24,551 nt of DNA from Salinirussus sp. (GCA_028275005.1 JAQCNN010000257.1:1-24551); one strand, 5' to 3'; shown: positions 14,501-21,980, counted from the stretch's first letter. The notes: generated by a model not told the origin, from the letters alone. Made by a program: numbers and translations.

Positions 14501-15172
14501 GGTCACCGGCTCCTCCCGGCTCAGGGCCCTGTCGACGACCGCCCGTGCGCGCTCGCCGTCGTAGCCCGCTACCTCACCCGTAAGCTCCGCCAGGGACAGC
14601 GCCTGGAGGGTCTCGCGGGAGTACCCGAGTGCCTCGCAGGCCCGGCGGTTGGCGTGGAGTAGCACCCCTGTGTCGGGGTCATGCAGGGTTACCCCACCTG
14701 CCACCCCGTCGTAAATCTCTTCTAAACCGTCACAGGCCCGTTCGCGCTCGACCGTCGAGACCACCCGCTCGGCGAGCAGCCCCGGGGCCGTCTCGGTCAC
14801 CGTCGCCGGCAGCGTCTCGTCCGCGCCCGCCTTGAGGGCTGCAATAGCCCCGTCGTCCGCGCCGTTCGTGAGCGCGACCACCGGTAGCTCCGGGCACGCG
14901 TCGGCACACTCCTCGACGGCGTCGGGACACCCGACCCCGGACGCGCCGTCGACGACCACACAGTGAAGCCCCTGGCCCTGCCGACCCGTAACTCCCTCCG
15001 GCCCGACCGGCTCGACGTCCAGTGACCGGTCGACGCTGTCCGCGCCGGAGAGTGTCGCCTCGGCGGACCCGTCTCCGAGCACACCCACGCGGAGTGGTCC
15101 GGGTCCAAGCGAAATCATACGACCTGTGTCCGACTCCGGACGTGTAAATCGTTCGTTCAGTTGCACTTTCAT
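11534..15172 (-). CDS. Multi-PAS/GAF sensor regulator with Bat and HTH_10 domains
   Basis: A 1212-residue one-component sensor-regulator of the bacterio-opsin-activator type. Approximate order: a receiver-like domain at 27-142 (VVVDGASG near 72-79, lacking the usual acidic pair), PAS1 at 149-262, PAS2 at 269-382, PAS3 at 389-505, PAS4 at 511-637, GAF1 at 647-797, a short coiled coil at 797-827, GAF2 at 827-987, a Bat-type domain at 992-1147 and a C-terminal HTH_10 at about 1152-1204 (LTDRQLEVLRTSLSAGYFEWP). There is no histidine-kinase core, so signals probably pass directly to the DNA-binding end. PAS2 and PAS3 are close repeats. I took ATG 15172; ATG 15118 is an alternative that still keeps the receiver-like domain. 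No opsin or carotenoid gene is in the window, so the target is unknown; redox, light or small-ligand sensing are options. Confidence 0.85.
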   Translation of the reverse strand: MKVQLNERFTRPESDTGRMISLGPGPLRVGVLGDGSAEATLSGADSVDRSLDVEPVGPEGVTGRQGQGLHCVVVDGASGVGCPDAVEECADACPELPVVALTNGADDGAIAALKAGADETLPATVTETAPGLLAERVVSTVERERACDGLEEIYDGVAGGVTLHDPDTGVLLHANRRACEALGYSRETLQALSLAELTGEVAGYDGERARAVVDRALSREEPVTLEWPFERADGTVRWTDSRVETATFGARELVLWASTDAAERHQQEYEQIFNGVPDPITVNDPETGEMVAVNDAMCETVGYDRETVLERGIDGLSVTAEGYTGERAVEIVDRVMSSGEAETFEWKLETADGDVRVLEVTGKPATIGGERRYISLTRDITERRRREREYEQVFNSVTDGIVVFDPEAGELTDVNDRYLEMVGYDDLEAIREVGAEGLSADGPEFTEERVDTIVERVAETGEAETVEWEVERADGERRVFEVNSTTATVGGERRVLSLNRDVTEQRRTERRLEAILERIDEAIFMTRAEEITAASRAPDYVSSGYEEVWGQPVERIRETYEEGFFGTLHPDDEAGYRAFVEGVVEDILAGDAADRYAREYRVERPDGEVRWVHSDYYPAEWGTGSPRVVIVSRDITERKARERRIASFDDATDGLATADTPAEAAHTAVEAATETLDLPAVGALLYDDDEGVLRPAVTAGPLPAAVAEPVGPGDGPLWEGFATGTIVAPDGGDSTPGLVGDEGPSTPAELADLAGWRALALGNHGVLLVGSPDRSLGSETVQAAHVLAATLEAALNHLEGKQRLEAQQEQLRTQTERAERLDRIARLTQQVEAAITDASTPGEVERAVCRRLAGSGPYSLAWVGGVEVGADRLAPRAVVGASDQYVGAFDLATEGTADPHPAVAAWRSDEPQVAGSLVDSGPAGGWRRRALSEGYQSLCAVPLTYDGVTQGVLTVGVESPNAFGDRERGVLAQLGTSIANALAAVERRRALESDETVELEFGGSGEALPFARAAAAAGCRVRLERTASRQDGSVSVYFSFEGDVPEDAQTVARRELPGDVEVVAEESSSTLVEVRTGDWFGAPLAEYGGVLRSASAEPGETTVTVEVPTEADVRSFVERLGSVAPSLELVARRQHSRQERTTAELGDQVREELTDRQLEVLRTSLSAGYFEWPRENDGGEVAARLDITQPTLNKHLRLAERKVFSLLLDPAE

Positions 15173-15201
15173 CGGCCCCAACCGCCGGCCCCCTCGCCGG
15201 A

Positions 15202-15238
15202 GACCACCCGGACGACCGCGGACCGCACCGCGGTGGTC
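15202..15238 (-). promoter_or_regulatory. Palindromic segment upstream of the sensor-regulator gene
   Basis: GACCAC at 15202-15207 and GTGGTC at 15233-15238 are inverted, and CACCGCGGTG at 15226-15235 is a perfect palindrome. They lie 30-66 nt before the start and could form an RNA hairpin or a protein site. Significance is uncertain because the DNA is very GC-rich. Confidence 0.25.
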
Positions 15239-15265
15239 CCGCGACCCCGGCGACAGGTCGGGAGG

Positions 15266-15307
15266 GATATATACCGGTACGGTCTGACATTACAAACACT
15301 CTATAGG
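15266..15307. promoter_or_regulatory. Promoter region between the sensor-regulator and surE genes
   Basis: GATATATACC at 15267-15276 is a strong, nearly symmetrical TATA element. It could serve the minus-strand regulator gene (leader about 72 nt) or the plus strand. CTATAGG at 15301-15307 is centred 34 nt before the surE ATG at 15338 and predicts a leader of about 7 nt. This is the most AT-rich stretch of the region. Confidence 0.55.
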
Positions 15308-15337
15308 GAGAGCGCATAACATTCTCGGTACCTTCGT

Positions 15338-16225
15338 ATGGACAACCCGAGGATCCTCCTGACCAACGACGACGGGATCGACGCGTCGGGCCTGCTGGCG
15401 CTGAAGCAGGGGCTCACAGACGTCGGCACGGTGACCGTGGTCGCACCCGACAGGAACATGAGCGGCGCGGGTCGGGCGCTCTCACTCGGTCGGCCGCGGG
15501 CACTGTCGGGTGACCTCTCTATCGACGTCCACGAGGGGGGTGACGGGTTCTCCTTCGACGTCCCGTACACCCGTCACGACAACGGCTATGCCGTCAACGG
15601 AACGCCCTGTGACTGTGTCGTGGGTGGACACAGCCTCGGGGCTACCCCCGACATCGTGGTTAGCGGCTGCAATCCCGGCGCGAACACCGGCCGATACACC
15701 GTCTCCCGGTCCGGAACGGTCAGCGCGGCGATGGAAGGGGCGCTGCTCGGCACCCCCTCGCTCGCCGTCTCGATGGACACCCTCGACAGTCGACGTGACC
15801 TGACAGCCGAGGACTTCGGCCGGGCCAGCCGGGTCACCGCGACACTGGTCGAGCGGGCCCTGGAACACGGGGTCTTCTCCGCCGTCGACTTCCTCAACGT
15901 CAGCATCCCACACCCCGACGAGCCGGTCGAGGGGGTGGCGGTCACACGCCCCGACGCGAGATACGGGCTCGAGGCCGTCGAGGGCGGGGAGTCGTCGTTC
16001 CGGATCCGCGCGGCGAAACCCGACGAGCACGCCGACGACTTCGACCCCGACGCCACGCCGACCGACCGTGCCGCGCTCGCGCAGAACTTCGTGGCGGTCT
16101 CCCCGTTCCGGCTCCCGACCGAGCCGACACGGACCGAGGCGGTCGACACCCTCGCCCGCGAGCTCTCGACGGAGTTCGGGGGGACAGCGGCTCCCGACCA
16201 CACGTCCGACCCGCTATCCGAGTGA
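15338..16225 (+). CDS. surE: 5'/3'-nucleotidase SurE
   Basis: A 295-residue SurE-family survival protein. The N-terminus RILLTNDDGID gives the metal-binding Asp11 and Asp12. Ser42 in RNMSGAG and Asn112 in VVSGCNPGANTG complete the four ligands known from the family. SRSGTVSAAMEGALLGTPSLAVS at about 123-145 is the conserved SGTV helix region. SurE enzymes are cytoplasmic, metal-dependent nucleoside-monophosphate phosphatases. Length is within the archaeal range, with a C-terminal tail after about 275 that looks disordered. The MFS gene follows after 30 nt but appears to have its own TATA element, so co-transcription is possible but not required. Confidence 0.93.
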   Translation: MDNPRILLTNDDGIDASGLLALKQGLTDVGTVTVVAPDRNMSGAGRALSLGRPRALSGDLSIDVHEGGDGFSFDVPYTRHDNGYAVNGTPCDCVVGGHSLGATPDIVVSGCNPGANTGRYTVSRSGTVSAAMEGALLGTPSLAVSMDTLDSRRDLTAEDFGRASRVTATLVERALEHGVFSAVDFLNVSIPHPDEPVEGVAVTRPDARYGLEAVEGGESSFRIRAAKPDEHADDFDPDATPTDRAALAQNFVAVSPFRLPTEPTRTEAVDTLARELSTEFGGTAAPDHTSDPLSE

Positions 16226-16232
16226 TTTTAGG
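16225..16232 (+). promoter_or_regulatory. Putative TATA element for the MFS gene
   Basis: ATTTTAGG directly follows the surE stop and is centred 27 nt before the GTG at 16256. This predicts a leaderless transcript and supports that start. Confidence 0.5.
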
Positions 16233-16255
16233 CCCCGTCGGCCGCCCCAGGGGAC

Positions 16256-17545
16256 GTGGCCTCTCTCACGTCGGTGCTCGGTGACGACGCTGCGGTCCTC
16301 GGGGACCGGAACTTCCAGCTGCTCCTGGTGTCGAACGTGCCGGCGGTCATCGGGACGGCACTGCTCTCCCCCGTGTTGGACTCGCTGGTCGAGCCCTTCG
16401 GGACGACACCGACCGATATCGGGCTGCTGGTCTCGGTGTTCACCGCACCGGGGATCCTCATCGTCCCGGTCGCGGGTGTGCTGGCCGACCGGTACGGCCG
16501 CAAGCCGGTGTTGGTCGCCGCGCTCGTGCTCTTCGGGTTGGCCGGGACGGCGATTGCCTTCACCACCGACTTCCGGGTCGCGCTCGGCCTGCGGCTGCTC
16601 CAGGGGGTTGGCTTTGCGGGGATCGTCCCGACACTGATCACCAGTATCGGTGACATCTACACGGGCTCGCGGGAGGCGACCGCACAGGGGCTTCGCTTCA
16701 CCGTCTCCGGGCTGAGCCAGGCCGCCTTCCCCCTGCTCGCGGGCGTGCTCGTCGCGACGGCCTGGCAGTACCCGTTTGCCCTCTTTGCGGTTGCGCTCCC
16801 GGCCGCGGCCGCCGTTGCCGTCAGGTTCGAGGAGCCAACTGTCGACGAGACCGGCGAGGACCGGGCGACCGCCGACGGCGGCTCCCCGCCCAGCGGCGGG
16901 TCCTACCTGCGTGCGCTCGGTGGGCTGGTCCGCCGGCCGCGCGTGCTCGCGCTCGTGGTCGGGCGCACGCTCCCGGTCGTGGTCTGGATCGGCTTTCTCA
17001 CCTACAACTCCATCATCGTCGGCACGCTGATGGGCGGGACGCCGGCCCAGGCGGGCCTGTTGACCGCGATTGGGAGCGTCGCCTTCGCGGGCGCGGCCAG
17101 CCAGGCCGGCCGGGTGACGGCGTTTTTCGACTCCCGGTTCTACCCGCTGGTCGCCGCCAACTGCTGTCTGACCGTCGGGCTGGCGGCCGTCCTGTTCGCG
17201 CCGGCTATCCCGGTTGCCGCGGCGGGTATTCTGGTGACGGGCGTCGGGTTTGGGCTCACCCTCTCGCTGTACCGGAGTATCGTCACCGGCCTTGCCTCCC
17301 AGTCGCTGCGGGCCGGGCTGGTCAGCGTCGCCGAGGCCGGCGGCCGCGTCACCGCGACAGCCACCCCGGTCGCGATGGGCGCGGCCGTCGCCGCCCTGGC
17401 GCCACAGCTCGGGCTCGGACCGGCCGTCCGGGTCGTCGGGCTCGGCGCCGCCCTCGTCGGTGGCGGCGGCGGGATACTCTGTCTGCTCGTTGCCCGGCTC
17501 TCACAGCCGGCCCCGGCCGAGCGCGAGGGCGCGGCGGTCGAGTGA
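16256..17545 (+). CDS. Major facilitator superfamily transporter
   Basis: A 429-residue membrane protein with about twelve hydrophobic segments in two halves, split by a polar loop at about 195-220 (ETGEDRATADGGSP). MFS motif A, GVLADRYGRKP, is at 74-84 between the second and third segments. The arrangement and length fit proton-coupled drug/metabolite exporters of the 12-TM type, but there is no substrate-specific signature. The GTG start is supported by a TATA element 27 nt upstream. It sits behind surE and converges on the amidase gene. A link to nucleoside or amide export would be speculation. Confidence 0.88.
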   Translation: MASLTSVLGDDAAVLGDRNFQLLLVSNVPAVIGTALLSPVLDSLVEPFGTTPTDIGLLVSVFTAPGILIVPVAGVLADRYGRKPVLVAALVLFGLAGTAIAFTTDFRVALGLRLLQGVGFAGIVPTLITSIGDIYTGSREATAQGLRFTVSGLSQAAFPLLAGVLVATAWQYPFALFAVALPAAAAVAVRFEEPTVDETGEDRATADGGSPPSGGSYLRALGGLVRRPRVLALVVGRTLPVVVWIGFLTYNSIIVGTLMGGTPAQAGLLTAIGSVAFAGAASQAGRVTAFFDSRFYPLVAANCCLTVGLAAVLFAPAIPVAAAGILVTGVGFGLTLSLYRSIVTGLASQSLRAGLVSVAEAGGRVTATATPVAMGAAVAALAPQLGLGPAVRVVGLGAALVGGGGGILCLLVARLSQPAPAEREGAAVE

Positions 17546-17583
17546 CCGCTGCCGGTGTCGCGTCGACCGCGAGAACCCGGCTC

Positions 17584-17663
17584 ATACTGCTGGCTGTAAC
17601 TGTCTGAAGATATCCGTGACCCCGGGGTCGCGAAACTCCTTACAGACTTACAGCCGGCAGTAT
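17584..17663. repeat. Long imperfect inverted repeat between convergent genes
   Basis: The left arm 17584-17606 and right arm 17643-17663 pair over 21 positions. ATACTGC pairs with GCAGTAT, then one T/G position, GGCTGTAA pairs with TTACAGCC, a 2-nt CT bulge on the left, and GTCTG pairs with CAGAC. The 36-nt loop contains the perfect palindrome GACCCCGGGGTC at 17618-17629. The right arm reaches the first base of the amidase stop codon. It could be a shared bidirectional terminator or 3'-end stabiliser, a recoding or RNase target, or the remnant of a small inverted-repeat mobile element. No flanking target duplication is obvious. Confidence 0.7.
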
Positions 17664-18571
17664 CAGAAGGGCAGTGAGAGATACTCCGCGGGGACGGCGT
17701 TTCTCGCGGTCACCAGCGGGTCGACGACCTGGCTGACCTCCAGCCCACCGACCAGACTCGAGAACAGGTAGGCCTCGGTCTTCGACATGTCGTGGTCGGC
17801 CTGCAACAGCGCCAGGATGTCCCGGTTGGCGAGTTCGACAGCCGCCTCCATCGTCTCGGCGCTGGCGACCGACTTGACCGCCTCGCCCGTGTCGACGACC
17901 GGGCGGTCGACCCCGACCTCGGGGTCGGAGACGACCGAGACGGTGATGTCGATATCGGTCCCGACCTCGGCGCCGGTCCCACACATCTCGCCGTCGGCCA
18001 TGGCGGCCTTTGAGTCGCCCATCGCCAGCATGGCCCCCTCCTGGAAGACCGGGAAGTAGGCGGTCGTCCCCCCGGTCATGTCCGTGGTGTCGAGGTTGCC
18101 GCCGTGGTCGTTGGGGGTCAGCGTCGAGACTGTCTCCTCGGCGGTGGCAACGCCGATCGTCCCGATCACCGGGTCGATGGGGACACTAACCCCGTCGAAG
18201 TCGATCGTGTCACCGTCGACCTCGGTGACCCGGGTCGCGGGGTGCTCGATCTCGTCGTCGTCCTGGAGCAGGCCAAAGCCGGGCGCGGTGACCACCCGGC
18301 CGCGGTCCTCGTTGACCCGGACGTCCTCGATCTCGACTTTCAGGACGTCGCCGGGCTCGGCCCCCTCGACAGCCACCGGACCCGTCGCCGCGTTCACCTC
18401 CTCCGGGATCGCCTCGAGCAGGTCGTCGTCGGTCTGGATCTCCTTGTTGAGGCTGTCGATCGTCTCGACAGTGAGTGACTCCCCATCTGCGGCGGTGTAG
18501 ACGGGCTCCATCTCCGGCGCGAACTCGTACACGTGTCCGTCGTCGTCGTAGGAAACGACCTGGCGTGACAT
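17663..18571 (-). CDS. Acetamidase/formamidase (FmdA/AmdA) family protein
   Basis: A 302-residue protein of the FmdA_AmdA family, which hydrolyses formamide, acetamide or other short amides to ammonia and the acid. Visible motifs are GDVLKVEI at 74-81, PVIGTIGVA at 134-142, PNDHGGNLDT at 153-162 and MADGEMCGTGAE at 191-202. Family members usually have GDxHA just before the last motif; here it is GDSKAA (185-190), with Lys188 where a metal-ligand His is normally found. The enzyme may be altered in metal binding or specificity. The start ATG has a TTTTTTGTAC element 27 nt upstream, predicting a leaderless transcript. It is divergent from an ABC importer operon of the HAAT family, a neighbourhood like that of bacterial amide transporters (FmdDEF). 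Confidence 0.82.
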   Translation of the reverse strand: MSRQVVSYDDDGHVYEFAPEMEPVYTAADGESLTVETIDSLNKEIQTDDDLLEAIPEEVNAATGPVAVEGAEPGDVLKVEIEDVRVNEDRGRVVTAPGFGLLQDDDEIEHPATRVTEVDGDTIDFDGVSVPIDPVIGTIGVATAEETVSTLTPNDHGGNLDTTDMTGGTTAYFPVFQEGAMLAMGDSKAAMADGEMCGTGAEVGTDIDITVSVVSDPEVGVDRPVVDTGEAVKSVASAETMEAAVELANRDILALLQADHDMSKTEAYLFSSLVGGLEVSQVVDPLVTARNAVPAEYLSLPF

Positions 18572-18593
18572 ACAGGTTGGATTCGGCGGATCG

Positions 18594-18603
18594 GTACAAA
18601 AAA
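18594..18603 (-). promoter_or_regulatory. Putative TATA element for the amidase gene
   Basis: The complement reads TTTTTTGTAC, centred 27 nt before the start at 18571, consistent with a leaderless transcript. Confidence 0.5.
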
Positions 18604-18670
18604 CCCGCTCCCGTCGCGGCCCGGTTACCGGGGCTTCCGGTGGCCCGAGTACCCGCCGTATCAGTCAGCT

Positions 18671-18677
18671 ATTTATG
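18671..18677 (+). promoter_or_regulatory. Putative TATA element for the ABC importer operon
   Basis: ATTTATG is centred 33 nt before the ATG at 18707. Transcription would start near 18701, giving a leader of only a few bases for the livHMGF operon. Confidence 0.5.
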
Positions 18678-18706
18678 TCCCTGTCCGCGTACTCCGGCTG
18701 TTGGTT

Positions 18707-19810
18707 ATGGCTCTGCTACGCGACAAGGCACCTGATTGGGCGCCGGACCGAACCCGGGTCCGGACGGCGTTGTTCGTTGCCGTACTCGCCCTGCTACTGT
18801 TCGACGTCCTGCGCCGGCTGCTCGGGGAGTCACTCGCGCCGTCGCTTCTGACCGGCTACCTCTGGGACGGGCTCGTCTTCGGGCTGGTGATCGGGCTCGC
18901 GGGGGTTGGGCTCTCGCTGACCTACGACCTGCTCGGATTCGCCAACTTCGCACACGGCGACTACATCAGCGTCTCGGCCTTCGTCGGCTGGGGGTCGACC
19001 TACCTCATCGCGGGGCTCGGTAGCTTCGACCCGCTGAACCTCTTTTTCCTCGGGGTCGGTGACACCGTCTTCCCCCGCGATGTCGGGGTCAGCGTGACGA
19101 ACACCCCTGGGGCGATACTCGTGGGGCTGGTCGTCGCCGCAGTCGGGGGTGCGGCCGTCGCGCTCCTGTTTGACCGCTTTGTCTACCGCTCGATGCGAAA
19201 GAGCGGGGCTATTGCCCTGCTGATCGCGTCGGTCGGGGTGGCGTTTACACTGCGGTTCATGCTCGTCTTCCTGTTCACCCAGGACAGCTTCGGACTGACC
19301 GTCGGCGCGTGGGCCTACGAGCTCCCGTTTCCGGGTGGGACGGTCAACATCAGCGCCCCGGAGCTGTTGCTCGTGACCGTCGCCGGTGTCTCGATGGTGT
19401 GTGTCCACCTGCTGTTGACGCGGACGAAACTCGGCAAGGCGATGCGGGCGATGTCGGCAAACCGCGACCTCGCGCGGGTGACGGGGATCCCCTCCGAGCG
19501 GGTGGTCACCGCCACCTGGCTGGTCGGTGGCGCACTCGCCGGTCTCGCCGGCTTCATGATCGCCCTGTTCCAGGGGACGGTCAACTACCAGCTGGGGTGG
19601 ACGCTCCTGTTACTCGTGTTCGCGGGCGTCATCATGGGCGGGATCGGCTCGGTCTACGGCGCCATCGCCGGCGGCGTGTTGATCGGGCTGGTGACCCGTG
19701 TCTCGCAGGTCTGGATCCCGGCGAGCTTTGCCGAGGCGGTCGGCTTTGCCGTCATGATCGCCGTGCTTCTCACCCGGCCGTCGGGCATCTTCGGGGGTGA
19801 CTCGCTGTGA
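18707..19810 (+). CDS. livH: HAAT-family ABC importer, membrane permease (LivH type)
   Basis: A 367-residue integral membrane permease of the branched-chain amino acid/urea/amide importer family. About eight to nine hydrophobic segments are visible. GVGLSLTYDLLGFANFAHGDY near residues 64-84 is the conserved LivH region. The C-terminal cytoplasmic loop reads LGKAMRAMSANRDLARVTGI (near 242-261), which contacts the ATPases. The N-terminal extension of about 50 residues before the first conserved segment includes a hydrophobic stretch. The start is ATG 18707, a few nt after the predicted transcription start. It overlaps livM by 4 nt. HAAT relatives carry Leu/Ile/Val, urea or amides; substrate is not readable here. 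Confidence 0.9.
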   Translation: MALLRDKAPDWAPDRTRVRTALFVAVLALLLFDVLRRLLGESLAPSLLTGYLWDGLVFGLVIGLAGVGLSLTYDLLGFANFAHGDYISVSAFVGWGSTYLIAGLGSFDPLNLFFLGVGDTVFPRDVGVSVTNTPGAILVGLVVAAVGGAAVALLFDRFVYRSMRKSGAIALLIASVGVAFTLRFMLVFLFTQDSFGLTVGAWAYELPFPGGTVNISAPELLLVTVAGVSMVCVHLLLTRTKLGKAMRAMSANRDLARVTGIPSERVVTATWLVGGALAGLAGFMIALFQGTVNYQLGWTLLLLVFAGVIMGGIGSVYGAIAGGVLIGLVTRVSQVWIPASFAEAVGFAVMIAVLLTRPSGIFGGDSL

Positions 19811-21141
19811 GCGAGCGTACAGCCGACCCCATTGGCCGGCGGCTCCCGGACCCCCTGGCCGCCTACTGGGCGCGTGACATCGTCAAGATCTTCGGCACCC
19901 TTGGGGTCGTCTACGCCCTCTACCTGTTCGTCGGTTTCCTGCTCGGCTACGACCTGTTCGGCCAGCTCAACTCGCTGCGTCGGCTGACCTTCCTGATCGT
20001 CGTCTACGGGATCGCCGCCCTGGTGGTGAACCTCCACTGGGGGTACGCGGGGCTGTTCAACATCGGTGTCGTCGGCTTCATGGCCATCGGCGTCTACACC
20101 GCCACGATCCTCTCCCGCCCGGTGGCGGGACAGAACCCCACCGGGTCACTGCCGGGCTTCGGCTGGCCGCTGGCGCTGGCGGTCGTCGCCGGGGTGCTCG
20201 CGGCCGCCGCGGCCGGCTACGTCGCCGCGCTCCCCTCGCTGCGGCTCCGCGACGACTACTTTGCGATCGTCACGCTAGCCTTCGCCGAGATCGTCCGGAT
20301 CACGTTCAAATCCTCCGAACTCCAGGAGCTCACGCTCTTCGGGTGGACCTTCGGGACCGGCGGCGGCCGGGGGATCCGGACGTTCTCGAACCCGGTCCGG
20401 GACTTCTTCGCGACGACCGGCCAGCCGGTCGTCGCCGCCGTCGAGGGGCTCGGGCTCGACGGCCAGGTCGTCCCCGACTGGAGCTACGTCCTGGTGTTGC
20501 TCGCGGTCCTGGTCGGCACCTACTGGCTGATCGCCCGGCTGTCGGCCTCGCCGTTTGGCCGCGTCCTGAAGGGGATCCGCGACGACGAGGAGGCCACACA
20601 GTCACTCGCAAAGCGCACCGCCTCGTTCAAGATCCGCGCGTTCGTCATCGGCTGTGCGATCCTCGGTCTGCTGGGGATCGTCTGGCAGGGCACCAGCAGC
20701 GGCTACATCACCCCCGGTCGGTTCCTCCCCGAGCTCACCTTCTTCATCTGGATCGCCGTTATCATCGGCGGCGCCGGCTCGAACACCGGCACGGTCGTCG
20801 GGAGTATCCTCTTTGTCGGGCTGGTGCTGGAGGGGCCGGCCCAGGTCCGCCGGGTCGTCGACGAGTTCGTCGGGCTGTCCGGGAGTGCTCCCACCTTCCC
20901 CGACGCGCTGAGCGCGCTCGGGGGCGGGAACATCGACCCGGTCCTGCTGTACGTCTTCGACCAGACCAGCGCACTCCGGGTCGTGCTGACGGGGCTTGTG
21001 CTCATCTGGCTGCTGAAACGGCGCCCCCAGGGGCTGTTCGGGGACCGCCGGGAGGTGGCCTCGAGTATCGACCTCGAGGGGCGGGTCGCGAGCCGGCGGC
21101 GGGACCGGACCGAGACGGCACAAGGGGGTGACGCGGATTGA
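19807..21141 (+). CDS. livM: HAAT-family ABC importer, membrane permease (LivM type)
   Basis: A 444-residue integral membrane permease, the LivM partner of the preceding protein. Roughly ten hydrophobic segments are seen. Landmarks are GYAGLFNIGVVGFMAIG near 79-95, RDDYFAIVTLAFAEIVRI near 148-165 and the coupling-loop region SPFGRVLKGIRDDEEATQSL near 251-270. The insert at about 180-220 between conserved segments (GTGGGRGIRTFSNPVRDFF) is polar and likely extracellular. The GTG start overlaps the livH stop (GTGA), so the two are translationally coupled. The last 40 residues are hydrophilic. Confidence 0.9.
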   Translation: MSERTADPIGRRLPDPLAAYWARDIVKIFGTLGVVYALYLFVGFLLGYDLFGQLNSLRRLTFLIVVYGIAALVVNLHWGYAGLFNIGVVGFMAIGVYTATILSRPVAGQNPTGSLPGFGWPLALAVVAGVLAAAAAGYVAALPSLRLRDDYFAIVTLAFAEIVRITFKSSELQELTLFGWTFGTGGGRGIRTFSNPVRDFFATTGQPVVAAVEGLGLDGQVVPDWSYVLVLLAVLVGTYWLIARLSASPFGRVLKGIRDDEEATQSLAKRTASFKIRAFVIGCAILGLLGIVWQGTSSGYITPGRFLPELTFFIWIAVIIGGAGSNTGTVVGSILFVGLVLEGPAQVRRVVDEFVGLSGSAPTFPDALSALGGGNIDPVLLYVFDQTSALRVVLTGLVLIWLLKRRPQGLFGDRREVASSIDLEGRVASRRRDRTETAQGGDAD

Positions 21142-21980
21142 GCCGCCCCCCCGAGGCGGACGCCACCGACGGCGACGGCGCGACCGCCGCCAGCACCGAC
21201 GCCGAGGCCGACCCGATCCTGTCCGTCGACGGTGTGGGGAAGACCTTCGGCGGGGTGACCGCCCTCGACGGCGTCTCCTTCGACGTCGAACCGGAGACGC
21301 TCACCGGGCTCATCGGCCCGAACGGCGCCGGGAAGTCGACGACGTTCAACGTCATCAGCGGCGCCATCGAGCCGGACACGGGACGGGTCCGCTTCGACGG
21401 TGAGGACATCACCGGCTGGGCCCCCCACGAGACCTCCTCCCGCGGGCTCGTCCGGACCTTCCAGATCGCCCGGGAGTTCGAGACGATGACCGTCCTCGAG
21501 AACATGATGCTCCCGCCGGAGAACCAGGGGGGTGAGGCCGCCTGGCGGGCGATCCTTCCGGGGGTGCGCGACGGCGTCAAGGAGGACGAGGAGGAACTGT
21601 TCGAGCGCGCGTGGGAGATGCTCGAGTTCTTCGACATCGACCACCTCGCCCTGGAGGAGGCCGGAACGCTGTCGGGTGGCCAGCGAAAGCTACTGGAGCT
21701 GGCCCGGGCACTGATGCTCGACCCCGAGGTGTTGCTGTTGGACGAGCCCTTCGCGGGCGTGAACCCCTCGCTGGAGCAGGACCTCCTCGACCGGCTCGAG
21801 GACCTCCGGGACCGTGGCCGGACCTTCCTGCTCGTCGAGCACGACATGGACCTGATCATGGAGCACTGCGAGCGGGTTATCGTGATGCACCAGGGACGGA
21901 CACTGGTGACCGGCTCCCCCGACGAGGTCAGGTCCGAGGAGCGGGTTATCGAGGCGTACCTGGGGGGTGAGGTGGCGTGA
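21138..21980 (+). CDS. livG: HAAT-family ABC importer ATPase (LivG type)
   Basis: A 280-residue ABC ATPase. Walker A is GPNGAGKST at 60-68, the Q-loop Gln is at 109, the signature is LSGGQ at 178-182, Walker B is LLLDEP at 199-204 and the switch His is H235. The extra helical stretch at about 125-160 and the FAGVNP following Walker B are typical of LivG rather than LivF. The TTG start overlaps the livM stop (TTGA) and is preceded by GGGGGTGACG, so a rare start codon is likely real. The first 25 residues are Asp/Ala-rich and precede the fold. It forms a heterodimer with LivF on the cytoplasmic side. Confidence 0.93.
   Translation: MSRPPEADATDGDGATAASTDAEADPILSVDGVGKTFGGVTALDGVSFDVEPETLTGLIGPNGAGKSTTFNVISGAIEPDTGRVRFDGEDITGWAPHETSSRGLVRTFQIAREFETMTVLENMMLPPENQGGEAAWRAILPGVRDGVKEDEEELFERAWEMLEFFDIDHLALEEAGTLSGGQRKLLELARALMLDPEVLLLDEPFAGVNPSLEQDLLDRLEDLRDRGRTFLLVEHDMDLIMEHCERVIVMHQGRTLVTGSPDEVRSEERVIEAYLGGEVA

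Noticed and set aside
12881..14662. A 593-codon plus-strand frame inside the multi-PAS regulator
   Set aside because: No recognisable domain; it mirrors repeated PAS codons on the opposite strand.
15173..15244. A GTG mini-ORF in the leader of the multi-PAS gene whose TGA overlaps the ATG (ATGA)
   Set aside because: No TATA element at the right spacing for its GTG, and open frames in this very GC-rich leader are expected by chance; unlike the ATG mini-ORFs before the two hydratase genes.
17584..17663. Intact insertion sequence or MITE
   Set aside because: Inverted arms exist, but there is no target-site duplication, no transposase, and the right arm merges with a stop codon. Kept only as an alternative explanation of the inverted repeat.
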